Source: CADCTM01 sp049671305 | GTDB taxonomy: Bacteria > Cyanobacteriota > Cyanobacteriia > Cyanobacteriales > Coleofasciculaceae | Assembly: GCA_049671305.1 (NCBI GenBank) | Contig: JBATUR010000013.1 | Span: 1-64,000 of the forward strand | DNA length: 64,000 nt | Direction: 5' to 3' | Part shown: positions 16,459 to 24,080 of the stretch, piece by piece | How the letters are laid out: every line of letters begins with the position of its first letter | Numbering within the stretch: position 1 is the first letter of the stretch | Made by a program: the position numbers and the translations under genes | The notes under the pieces: generated by a model | The model's database searches: none | Told to the model about the DNA's origin: nothing | The model's input: only the letters and a program-made list of their open reading frames with translations

Positions 16459-18872
16459 TGGATGCGGAAGAATATTACAAACGAGGTAATGAGTTATTTG
16501 ATTTAGGAAGATTTGAAGAGGCGATCGCTTCTTACGACCAAGCCTTGCAAATCCAACCTGACTACGATCTTGCTTGGCACAACCGGGGCTGGGCGTTGTT
16601 TAAATTAGGACAATTTGAAGAAGCACTATCGTCATTCGACCAAGCCTTGCAAATTCAACCTGACAACGATGCTACTTGGGGCGGTCGGGGCTGGGCGTTG
16701 TTTAAATTAGGACAATTTGAAGAAGCACTATCGTCATTCGACCAAGTACTGAAAATTCAACCTGACTGCCAGGACGCTTGGTATATGCGGGGCAAGGCTT
16801 TGGGGTATTTAAGACAATTAGAAAAAGCAATCGTCTCTTTCGACCAAGCCCTGAAAATTCAACCTGACGACTACCTAGCTTGGTACAACCGGGGCATTGC
16901 AGCAGCCAACTCAGGTGGTCGTGAAAAATTCTTATTCCCCCCAAGTTACATTGCCAGACAACATCCTGAACTGAATCAGCGAGGTTATGAGGGTGAGTTA
17001 GCAAGCTATCAACAAGGCTTAAAATATTGTCCCCAAGACACTCACCCAGAAGGCTGGGGACAACTGCATTATGCAATTGGCAACGCCCACTATAATCGAG
17101 GGCATGGTGATTCCCGTCCTCGTCCCTTTTGGCACAAAGCCCTCACCAGTTACAAGCAAGCGCTGAAAACTTTAACAGCAGAAGCCTTTCCAGAAGGACA
17201 TCTAGAGGTTTTACAAAACCTACTCAAACTCTATGACTACTTAGGTCAAGCCGAAAATAGGCAGGCTGTCTTAGCGAAAGGCACTGTCGTACTGGAGGGC
17301 TTACTAGAAAAAACCCCCTTAAATGCCGTCAAAATCCAGCTATCGCGGAAATTTAGCAGCTTTGCCCAATTTTACGTTGATGAACTCGTCCAAAAAGGCG
17401 ATTTGTGCGCCGCCTTAGAATTTGCTGAACAACGCAAGAATATCTGTTTGGGTTGGATGCGAAACATTTGGAGTAAGTCAACAAATAGCCCCAACTACAC
17501 CCAGATGCAAAAATTGCTCCAGCCCGTAGGGGCGGTGCCCCCGTGCCCGCCCAATTCCCCGTGCCCGCCCGACTCAGTTCCTATCCAACTTTCCAGGGGA
17601 AAAGATGGGAAAATATATGTAACTCTGTCCATTCAGAGGCAATCTTTTGGTGAGAAGGCAATAGTTTACTGGCACATCAGCCCTGTAGCGATTACGACAT
17701 TTGTCCTGAAATACAATCAGCCAGTGATTGTTGTGAAGAATGACCTAACCCCCCTGCCCCCTTCCCTACCAGGGAAGGGGGAGAAAGAGGAAGAGGAGAA
17801 TGAGCAGATTTACTCCCCTCTCCTTGCAGGAGAGGGGCAGGGGGAGAAGTCATCTATTGAATTTGAAAATTGGCTAGAAACTTGGAAAAAATCAGAAAAC
17901 CTACGAGCAGAAATGCCAGAACTCTTAGAAAAACTAGCCAAAATCCTCAACATAGAAGCAATATTATCCCACCTAAAAGGCATCAACCAACTAATATTAA
18001 TTCCTCACCGAGACTTGCACTTACTACCACTCCATGCCTTATTCAATCTCCCATCTCCCCTTGTGGGAGGGCAGGAGGTGAGGGGAATCCCATCTCCCCT
18101 TGTGGGAGGGCAGGGGGTGAGGGGAAATTTCATCATTAGCTATCTCCCCAGCATCAAAGTCGGACTCGATCGCACTCACCCCAACCCCAACACATCCCTA
18201 CTCAGCATAGAAAATCCCACAAAAGACCTAAAATACGCCACTCTAGAATCTGAAGCCATCTGCCAACTCTACCCCAACGCCCGCCGCATAGCCGCATCAA
18301 ACGCAACCAAAACCGCTGTAAAAATCGCCCTTTCCCAAAAATTCGGCATCTTCCACTTCACCGGACATGGCGAACATAATGTTACTCAACCTGCACAGTC
18401 GGCGCTGCTTTTAGCTAATCAAGAACGACTGACTTTAAAAGATATTTTAGAATTAGATTTAAGCTCTTATAATTTAGTCTGTCTTTCTGCTTGCAAAACC
18501 AACTTTACTAGCAAAGTTGGGCTAATAGATGAATTTATTGGATTAGCCAGCGGATTTGTTGCCGCCGGCGTGAATAATGTCATCGGTAGCCTTTGGATAG
18601 TTGATGATTGTTCCACCGCTTATTTAATGAAAAAATTCCATGAAATTCTGAGAAGTTCCCCTCAAAAAAATGTTCCCAGCGCCCTTCAAGAAGCCCAAGA
18701 ATGGCTGAGAAATGCCACAAATGCAGAACTTGATCAATTTCCTTTGCAGATAGGTCAAAATCGCGATTTCGGCAGATTATCAGATCAAGAAATAGCTGAG
18801 AACAGCTCCCCTAACCATAAGCCCTATGCCTCACCATACCACTGGGCAGGATTTTGTGCGATCGGTCTTTAG
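16458..18872 (+). CDS. TPR-CHAT caspase-like protein
   Basis: Start chosen at ATG 16458 (804 residues); an overlapping TTG at 16455 is less likely. Four TPR units (about 5-150) are followed by a helical middle region and a C-terminal CHAT peptidase domain (about 500-804). The catalytic His (H637 in HFTGHG) and Cys (C679 in LSACKT) are both present, so an active cysteine peptidase is expected. Such domains act as effectors in bacterial conflict and cell-death systems. Low-complexity segments at about 357-375, 430-470 and 535-560 are encoded by hairpin repeats inserted in frame. TPR units two and three are near-identical at the DNA level, showing a recent duplication. It is translationally coupled to the DUF4384-like gene. 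Confidence 0.9.
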   Translation: MDAEEYYKRGNELFDLGRFEEAIASYDQALQIQPDYDLAWHNRGWALFKLGQFEEALSSFDQALQIQPDNDATWGGRGWALFKLGQFEEALSSFDQVLKIQPDCQDAWYMRGKALGYLRQLEKAIVSFDQALKIQPDDYLAWYNRGIAAANSGGREKFLFPPSYIARQHPELNQRGYEGELASYQQGLKYCPQDTHPEGWGQLHYAIGNAHYNRGHGDSRPRPFWHKALTSYKQALKTLTAEAFPEGHLEVLQNLLKLYDYLGQAENRQAVLAKGTVVLEGLLEKTPLNAVKIQLSRKFSSFAQFYVDELVQKGDLCAALEFAEQRKNICLGWMRNIWSKSTNSPNYTQMQKLLQPVGAVPPCPPNSPCPPDSVPIQLSRGKDGKIYVTLSIQRQSFGEKAIVYWHISPVAITTFVLKYNQPVIVVKNDLTPLPPSLPGKGEKEEEENEQIYSPLLAGEGQGEKSSIEFENWLETWKKSENLRAEMPELLEKLAKILNIEAILSHLKGINQLILIPHRDLHLLPLHALFNLPSPLVGGQEVRGIPSPLVGGQGVRGNFIISYLPSIKVGLDRTHPNPNTSLLSIENPTKDLKYATLESEAICQLYPNARRIAASNATKTAVKIALSQKFGIFHFTGHGEHNVTQPAQSALLLANQERLTLKDILELDLSSYNLVCLSACKTNFTSKVGLIDEFIGLASGFVAAGVNNVIGSLWIVDDCSTAYLMKKFHEILRSSPQKNVPSALQEAQEWLRNATNAELDQFPLQIGQNRDFGRLSDQEIAENSSPNHKPYASPYHWAGFCAIGL
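17523..17576. repeat. GC-rich repeat inside the CHAT gene
   Basis: A GTAGGGGCGGTGCCCCCGTG-type sequence encodes an Ala-Val-Pro-Pro-Cys-Pro-rich stretch. A near copy, with GTAGGGGCGGTGTTCCCGTG, lies inside cobB near 49722. It is inserted in frame in the linker before the CHAT domain. Confidence 0.6.
17746..17850. repeat. Paired hairpin repeats inside the CHAT gene
   Basis: CCCCCTTCCCT and AGGGAAGGGGG form a long stem, followed about 30 bp later by a CTCCCCTCTCCT/AGGAGAGGGG stem. The sequence resembles the C-rich hairpin in cobB (about 49780-49818) in opposite orientation. The reading frame is kept and encodes a Pro- then Glu-rich insert. Confidence 0.65.
18049..18126. repeat. 39-bp direct tandem repeat inside the CHAT gene
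   Basis: Two adjacent copies of a 39-bp unit, each containing CCATCTCCCCTTGTGGGAGG, encode the duplicated peptide PSPLVGGQ(E/G)VRG. The length is a multiple of three, so the frame is kept. Confidence 0.75.
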
Positions 18873-19000
18873 AATACCTGCAGGCTGGAAGCCTGGGGCT
18901 AGATAAACAAAGCCTGCCTACGCAGGCTGAAGACTTTAGTATTTAGTCCGCGTCGGCGGACTTTGTTTATCTAGCCGCGACTTCAGTCGTCGGGTATCTA
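18871..19000. repeat. Multi-hairpin palindromic element A
   Basis: A 16-bp perfect stem, GGCTAGATAAACAAAG (18897-18912) with its complement at 18961-18976, encloses two hairpins: AGCCTGC-CTAC-GCAGGCT (18911-18928) and AGTCCGC-GTCG-GCGGACT (18945-18962). The arm junctions overlap by one or two bases. Outside the stem are CAGGCT-GGA-AGCCTG (18881-18895) and CGACT-TC-AGTCG (18978-18989). It lies between the CHAT stop and the JAMM gene start and could fold as a branched RNA or cruciform DNA. Confidence 0.8.
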
Positions 19001-19010
19001 AAATAAAATC

Positions 19011-19484
19011 ATGCTAAAACTCAACTCCAATCATCTTCAAGCCATGCAAACTCATGCCGAAACTACCTACCCAGAAGAATGTTGTGGCTTATTATTAGGT
19101 CAAATTCAAGGTGATATGAAAACTTTAATTGAAGTATTACCAACCGAGAATAGTTGGGGTGATGAAGCGGTTGATAATTTCCAAACTATCGAAACATCAA
19201 ATAAGACAAGTAAACGCAATCGCTTTAGTATTGCATCAAAAGTGATGTTTGAAGTACAAAAAAATGTACGCGATCGCAATTTGCATATTATCGGCGTTTT
19301 CCACTCCCACCCAGATAACCCAGCGGCACCCTCAGAATTCGACCGTGCGATCGCCTGGGCTACCTATTCCTATATCATTGTTTCAGTGCAAAATGGCAAA
19401 ACCTCAGACCTAAAAAGCTGGGTTTTGGATGACAATCATAAATTCCAGCCAGAGGAAATCATCACTATTTCTCTCAAAACTTAA
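19011..19484 (+). CDS. JAMM/MPN+ metallopeptidase (M67 family)
   Basis: A 157-residue protein with a complete JAMM signature: an upstream Glu in EECCGLLLG (about 22-30) and the zinc motif HSHPDNPAAPSEFD (about 102-115), which is H-x-H-x10-D. Relatives remove C-terminal residues from ubiquitin-like sulfur-carrier proteins before activation. The next gene encodes an E1-like activating enzyme with a rhodanese domain, so a shared sulfur-transfer pathway is the natural reading. No carrier protein gene (ThiS/MoaD type) lies beside them. I see no signal peptide. Confidence 0.9.
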   Translation: MLKLNSNHLQAMQTHAETTYPEECCGLLLGQIQGDMKTLIEVLPTENSWGDEAVDNFQTIETSNKTSKRNRFSIASKVMFEVQKNVRDRNLHIIGVFHSHPDNPAAPSEFDRAIAWATYSYIIVSVQNGKTSDLKSWVLDDNHKFQPEEIITISLKT

Positions 19485-19562
19485 TTAAAAATCACAAAAA
19501 CCCCATTCCCAGAATCCGTTAGATAGTATATAAGTCGTGTTGTCTACACTACCTAGACAGAA

Positions 19563-20735
19563 ATGCTCAATCCCAATCTCGAAGAAATACAGCTTACAAA
19601 AGAAGAGTACGAACGTTACTCTCGACATTTGATTTTGCCAGAAGTTGGACTGGAAGGGCAAAAACGCCTGAAAGCCGCTAGCGTCCTTTGTATTGGCAGT
19701 GGTGGACTGGGTTCGCCCTTACTGTTGTACCTTGCCGCTGCCGGAGTTGGACGCCTCGGACTAGTTGATTTTGATATTGTTGATAATTCCAACTTGCAAC
19801 GCCAAGTAATTCACGGGACTTCTTGGGTTGGTAAACCGAAAATTGAATCAGCAAAAAATCGCATTCACGAAATCAACCCAAACTGCCAAGTTGATCTTTA
19901 TGAAACGCTTTTGAGTTCCGAGAATGCTCTGGAAATCATGAAGCCCTACGATATTGTAGTTGATGGTACTGACAACTTCCCAACTCGTTATTTAGTTAAC
20001 GATGCTTGTGTATTGTTAGATAAGCCCAACGTCTACGGCTCAATTTTCCGCTTTGAAGGACAAGCAACTGTCTTTAACTATCAAGGTGGTCCAAATTATC
20101 GCGACCTTTACCCAGAACCACCACCACCAGGAATGGTGCCTTCTTGTGCTGAAGGTGGCGTTTTAGGTATCTTACCAGGAATTATTGGACTAATTCAAGC
20201 TACCGAAACAGTCAAAATTATCTTAGGTGAAGGCAGAACATTAAGCGGTCGTTTGATGCTTTATAATGCTTTGGAAATGACTTTCCGAGAACTGAAACTG
20301 CGTCCAAATCCTGAACGACCGGTAATCGAAAAGTTAATCGATTATCAACAATTCTGCGGTGTTACTCAGGCAAAAGCCGAAGAAGAACAACGTCAAAAAG
20401 AAATGTCAGAAATGACTGTCCAAGAACTCAAGCAGTTATTTGATAGCGGTGCAACGGATTATGTATTGTTAGATGTCCGTAACCCCAATGAATATCAAAT
20501 TGCCAAGCTTCCAGGTTCCGTACTTGTGCCATTATCAGACATAGAAAATGGTAAAGGTGTGGAAAAAGTCAAGGAATTGCTCAACGGACACCGCTTAATT
20601 GCTCATTGTAAATTAGGTGGTCGTTCTGCGAAGGCTTTAGGCATTCTCAAAGATGCCGGAATTGAAGGCACAAATGTTAAAGGTGGAATTGATGCTTGGA
20701 GTAAGGAAGTTGATTCTTCTGTGCCTGAGTATTAA
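19563..20735 (+). CDS. moeB: MoeB/ThiF-like adenylyltransferase with rhodanese domain
   Basis: A 390-residue protein of MoeZ/MoeBR type. Residues 15-265 form an E1-like domain with the nucleotide-binding loop GSGGLGSP and the DGTDNFPTR segment. Residues 285-385 form a rhodanese domain with the active-site Cys in AHCKLGGRS. Family members adenylate the C-terminal Gly of small sulfur carriers and transfer sulfur for molybdopterin, thiamine or tRNA thiolation. The JAMM peptidase is 78 bp upstream on the same strand. The Mo-cofactor lipoprotein at 27122 and nitrate genes elsewhere would use the product if the target is MoaD. A terminator follows. Confidence 0.9.
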   Translation: MLNPNLEEIQLTKEEYERYSRHLILPEVGLEGQKRLKAASVLCIGSGGLGSPLLLYLAAAGVGRLGLVDFDIVDNSNLQRQVIHGTSWVGKPKIESAKNRIHEINPNCQVDLYETLLSSENALEIMKPYDIVVDGTDNFPTRYLVNDACVLLDKPNVYGSIFRFEGQATVFNYQGGPNYRDLYPEPPPPGMVPSCAEGGVLGILPGIIGLIQATETVKIILGEGRTLSGRLMLYNALEMTFRELKLRPNPERPVIEKLIDYQQFCGVTQAKAEEEQRQKEMSEMTVQELKQLFDSGATDYVLLDVRNPNEYQIAKLPGSVLVPLSDIENGKGVEKVKELLNGHRLIAHCKLGGRSAKALGILKDAGIEGTNVKGGIDAWSKEVDSSVPEY

Positions 20736-20796
20736 TTAGCCAATTGAGGCATTAATTACAGCAAAGTCGCATTACCAGCAGTCTTGCTTGCATATT

Positions 20797-20828
20797 CCCC
20801 TTGCTTTGGCGAGGGGTTTTGTTATTTA
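20797..20828 (+). terminator. Rho-independent terminator after moeB
   Basis: CCCCTTGC-TTTG-GCGAGGGG forms an 8-bp stem (one G-U pair) followed directly by TTTTGTTATTT. It lies about 60 bp after the moeB stop. Confidence 0.85.
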
Positions 20829-20897
20829 TATCGCAATTAGCAATTACCTATCCCAGATTGGCACTCAACCAGGTAGCATATCTTGAGACATCTTTTT

Positions 20898-21548
20898 ATG
20901 AAAACATCAATGATTATGAGCCAGCATCGTCTTAGTAGTTCAACTTTTAGAAATCATACCTTGCAAATTTGTACAACTTCAGTAGCCGTCGCTGGTTTAG
21001 TAGCGATCGCAATTCCCACTCCTCCTGCCCTTGCTACTACTCCATTTGAAATCTGCGCCGCGCAATTAGTCCGTTTTGCCTCAGTCGCCCCCAGTATAGC
21101 CTCAGTCGCTTGTGCTAATGCCCTCAGCCCCGCCGATTATTCGCGCTGCGTCGTCACAATTAGTGCACGTACCCCAACCATTACTAATGATGCTATTACG
21201 GCTTGTACGCGAGTCAGGCGCCCTGTAGAGTTATCCACTTGTGTCGTTGATATCATCAACCGTTCCCGTGACTCACAAGTCCCTACTGTATTGGATTATT
21301 GCCGCCGTAGTCTGCTGCCAATTCGCTTTTCTGAATGCGTCACTGGTTTATCTCGTGCGGTTGATGTTGCCAGTGCCACAAACTTAGATACTTGTATTGC
21401 TGCTGAAGATTATCCGCGCCAATTATTTCCTAACTTTGTACCGCCTCCCTCTTCACAACCGACGCTGCCGACAGTGCCTAATGTCATACCAAGTTTAGGT
21501 CCCGCACCTTTAGCACCTGTAATACCAACGACTCCTGTTATTCCTTAA
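20898..21548 (+). CDS. Exported Cys-repeat protein, unknown function
   Basis: Start chosen at ATG 20898 (216 residues); a TTG at 20883 would add five. The N-terminus carries basic residues, a hydrophobic stretch and ALA|TTP, a good signal-peptide cleavage site. The mature part shows about three degenerate repeats of 35-40 residues, each with Cys pairs in the pattern C...(F/L/Y)S.CV..(I/L), followed by a Pro-rich tail (about 170-216). The even Cys spacing suggests disulfides outside the cytoplasm. I do not recognise a named family; it may be a cell-envelope protein. Confidence 0.75.
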   Translation: MKTSMIMSQHRLSSSTFRNHTLQICTTSVAVAGLVAIAIPTPPALATTPFEICAAQLVRFASVAPSIASVACANALSPADYSRCVVTISARTPTITNDAITACTRVRRPVELSTCVVDIINRSRDSQVPTVLDYCRRSLLPIRFSECVTGLSRAVDVASATNLDTCIAAEDYPRQLFPNFVPPPSSQPTLPTVPNVIPSLGPAPLAPVIPTTPVIP

Positions 21549-21608
21549 TTTGGCGTTGCAGTAGGGGCATCCTTGTGGTTGCCTCTAAATCTTGCCGGGT
21601 AGGCTAAT

Positions 21609-21760
21609 CAAAATCCGGCGCTGCTGAAAAGAAGTATGAAAATACAGCAGACGAGATCCCCGACTTCTTGGTTAAAATCTTGATGCTATGGCTCAATTTG
21701 ATGGTAGAAGTCGGGGATATGCAACTAAATAATCGCTTGATTCAGCAACGCCCAAAATCC
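21609..21760. mobile_element. MITE-like element, copy 2, with perfect 8-bp target duplication
   Basis: A 136-bp element (21617-21752) begins GGCGCTGCTGAA and ends TTCAGCAACGCC. CAAAATCC flanks it exactly on both sides (21609-21616 and 21753-21760). A 13-bp inner inverted repeat, ATCCCCGACTTCT (21656-21668) with its complement at 21706-21718, gives the same nested layout as the copy at 681-800. No coding capacity. Confidence 0.85.
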
Positions 21761-21763
21761 TAA

Positions 21764-22846
21764 CTATGCAGATTGATGAGCCAGTTGCAGAGATGCGATC
21801 GCCGATTTTACTTCTTCTAATTTCTCACTAACTGCCCCTTCTATCAATAAGGCTTCGGCTTTGGCAAAAGCTGTCGGTAAATCTGAGCATATCCCACAAC
21901 GCCACAAATAAAAGCCGCCATTCCAAACTGCTGATTTCATCAATTCTGACGGTTTTCCCTGTAATATTTCCTGCAATTGTGCCAAAAGTTGGGGCGTTGA
22001 CTCTAAAGGTACATCAGTGCCAGCAAAACCATAATCACGGGGATGTAACAATAAACGCTCAAAATCTACCTCAGCCGGTTTACTTAAGGCAATAATTGCT
22101 GTACGTTCTCGTGGCAAGTCCAAACTGCCTTCTAAGCCCTTAACTAAAGTGTAATTATCAACTCCCCGCAAATCAAAAGTATTTTGAAAGCGACTTTCGG
22201 TGGGAGGATGAACATAACCTGCTACTACATGGATATTTCCCGCATAAGGTGACCAAATTAATTCCATTGTCGCCAAAGGTGGGCGCTTGCCAATTTGATC
22301 GCGGTAGGTAAATAAGTCTTGGGCTTCGCTAAAGTGTTGGGGGAGATAGATAAATCCCAAACCAGTTGTTTGTAGCAACTGCTGAATTTGTAAAACCGAT
22401 AACTTAGCAAAATCAATCCCCAAACCTTGCCACAACTCAATTAAAGGCACGCCATACTTGGTTGGCATACAATCACTGCCATGCATTAATACAGGCACTC
22501 CTGCCGTGGCTAGAATGAGAGCAGTAATTGGTGTAACTGGGGCAGTACGCGATCGCCCATCATAAGGTGTACCAAATACGGTTACTGGGTGAGCAAATTG
22601 CTTGTCGCTGCTCAAAGCTGGTAACATGGGTCCGATTTGTTCATAAGCATCCAGCATTCCTGCTAATTCTTCACTTGTCGGACGTTTAATGCGGTGGGCA
22701 ATCATAAACGCCCCAATTTGTGCAGGTGTTGCTTCTGCTTCTAGCATCATCTGGGTAGCTGTTGCCGCTTCTTGGCGACTTAAATCTTTGCCTGTGTGGA
22801 CGCCACTGCCCACCTTTTTTAACAATTCTCTAAAAATATTACTCAT
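21764..22846 (-). CDS. cnaT: CnaT-like protein (anthranilate phosphoribosyltransferase family)
   Basis: A 360-residue protein of the glycosyltransferase-family-3/TrpD2 fold. An N-terminal helical domain (about 1-75) precedes the phosphoribosyltransferase-like domain. The usual PRPP loop is altered (FGTPYDGRSRTAPVTP, about 91-106), so it is not a standard TrpD. It starts 40 bp after the stop of the LysR gene, on the same strand. In Anabaena the cnaT gene, needed for expression of the nitrate-assimilation operon, adjoins ntcB; that pairing is the basis for the name. Catalytic activity is unknown. A MITE copy sits immediately after its stop codon. Confidence 0.82.
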   Translation of the reverse strand: MSNIFRELLKKVGSGVHTGKDLSRQEAATATQMMLEAEATPAQIGAFMIAHRIKRPTSEELAGMLDAYEQIGPMLPALSSDKQFAHPVTVFGTPYDGRSRTAPVTPITALILATAGVPVLMHGSDCMPTKYGVPLIELWQGLGIDFAKLSVLQIQQLLQTTGLGFIYLPQHFSEAQDLFTYRDQIGKRPPLATMELIWSPYAGNIHVVAGYVHPPTESRFQNTFDLRGVDNYTLVKGLEGSLDLPRERTAIIALSKPAEVDFERLLLHPRDYGFAGTDVPLESTPQLLAQLQEILQGKPSELMKSAVWNGGFYLWRCGICSDLPTAFAKAEALLIEGAVSEKLEEVKSAIASLQLAHQSA

Positions 22847-22886
22847 GGCAGTTATTTTAATAGCAATGAGATTGGCATCATACTAA

Positions 22887-23921
22887 TTAACCACTTGCGG
22901 TTAAAGGTTTATTTTCAAAAAACTCTGACTTTGGTTTGACGATTAGTTCCTGCCTACTCAACATTTCCAGCTTTGGCAATTCTAATTGGTGTACTAGTTG
23001 ACAAAAATGTTGAATTGGAGGAATTTGTAAGCGGTCGTGACTGGTTACCATAACTACTTGACGTGTCATTGTGGCGTCTTTGTGGGAAACATGACCGACG
23101 ATATTGCTGGGTGTTGTTAAAGAATTCGGTAAGCTGGAAATTGCTCTAATTGCTAAGGTTGGATCAGAACTTGCCTCTACTAGTGCTGACTGCGGCAATA
23201 AGGCAATGATTTCTCCTTGTCGCACCACGCCTCGAAATGCCTCTAGGGTATTTAATTCCATTACGGCATTTAATTTAGCACCAAGGCGAGAAAATCGCTC
23301 TTGTACCAAGCGTTGCATTCCGTAACCGTCTTTAAAGACAACTTGGGGATATTTAACTAATTCTGACCAAGGAACCGCGTCATACTTAGTCAAAGGATGA
23401 TTTTCTGCCATCAAAATTTCAATTGATTCGTTGTAGAGAACATCAACTATCAATTCTGGGCTAGAAGTTAGAAAGCGATTATTCATGACAATGGCGACAT
23501 CTACCATACCATCTCGCAACACTTTGAGGGCGCGATCGCTCCCCAAGGCTGTTACCCGCAACTGCACCTCTGGATAATTGCTACAAAATTTTTGTAATAC
23601 TGGCGGTAAATAGTAGGCACAAACTGATTGTATTGCTGCAACACAAAGTTCTGGTTGCTTGCCTGAAATTAAATCTGCTAATTCTTGACTAGCAGTTTGC
23701 CACTCATGACAGATTTTGCGGGCGCGAGGTAAAAGTTGTTCTCCACCTAGTGTCAACTTTGCCTGAGCAGTACGATGAAATAGGGGCAAACCTAAATCAT
23801 TTTCTAGTGACTGAATTTGCCGACTAATTGTCGATTGTGTCACGCCGCATTTTCTGGCAGCTTGTCCAAAGTTACCTGTTTCAGCAACTGACAAAAATGC
23901 TTGTAACTGCTCAATCCGCAT
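22887..23921 (-). CDS. ntcB: LysR-type nitrogen regulator NtcB
   Basis: A 344-residue LysR regulator. The winged helix-turn-helix lies at about 1-60 (MRIEQLQAFLSVAETGNFGQAA) and the substrate-binding domain at about 88-310. A canonical NtcA-activated promoter lies 33-74 bp upstream, and the next gene in the same direction is cnaT-like, as in known ntcB loci, so identity as the nitrite-responsive activator of nitrate assimilation is well supported. It differs from CbbR-type LysR proteins by this context. The nirA and nrt target genes are not in the window, so its regulon must lie elsewhere. Confidence 0.85.
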   Translation of the reverse strand: MRIEQLQAFLSVAETGNFGQAARKCGVTQSTISRQIQSLENDLGLPLFHRTAQAKLTLGGEQLLPRARKICHEWQTASQELADLISGKQPELCVAAIQSVCAYYLPPVLQKFCSNYPEVQLRVTALGSDRALKVLRDGMVDVAIVMNNRFLTSSPELIVDVLYNESIEILMAENHPLTKYDAVPWSELVKYPQVVFKDGYGMQRLVQERFSRLGAKLNAVMELNTLEAFRGVVRQGEIIALLPQSALVEASSDPTLAIRAISSLPNSLTTPSNIVGHVSHKDATMTRQVVMVTSHDRLQIPPIQHFCQLVHQLELPKLEMLSRQELIVKPKSEFFENKPLTASG

Positions 23922-23953
23922 AATTTATGCAAACTAAATTATCTGATCATCTG

Positions 23954-23995
23954 ACCATAGCGGATATTTGAATTGAGTTTAGTAGAGAATGATAC
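23954..23995 (-). promoter_or_regulatory. NtcA-dependent promoter of ntcB
   Basis: On the minus strand GTATCATTCTCTAC (23995-23982) matches GTA-N8-TAC exactly. After 22 bases comes TATGGT (23959-23954), a TAN3T -10 box. This is the established spacing for class II NtcA activation. The predicted transcript would have a leader of roughly 25 nt before the ntcB ATG. Confidence 0.88.
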
Positions 23996-24080
23996 CGTAC
24001 GTTTTTGAGCTGAGATTTTTCTATTTAATTCTCTAAAGTTTAATCGTGGGTCAAAGTCTTGTCTTGCCAATTATTTTAAG

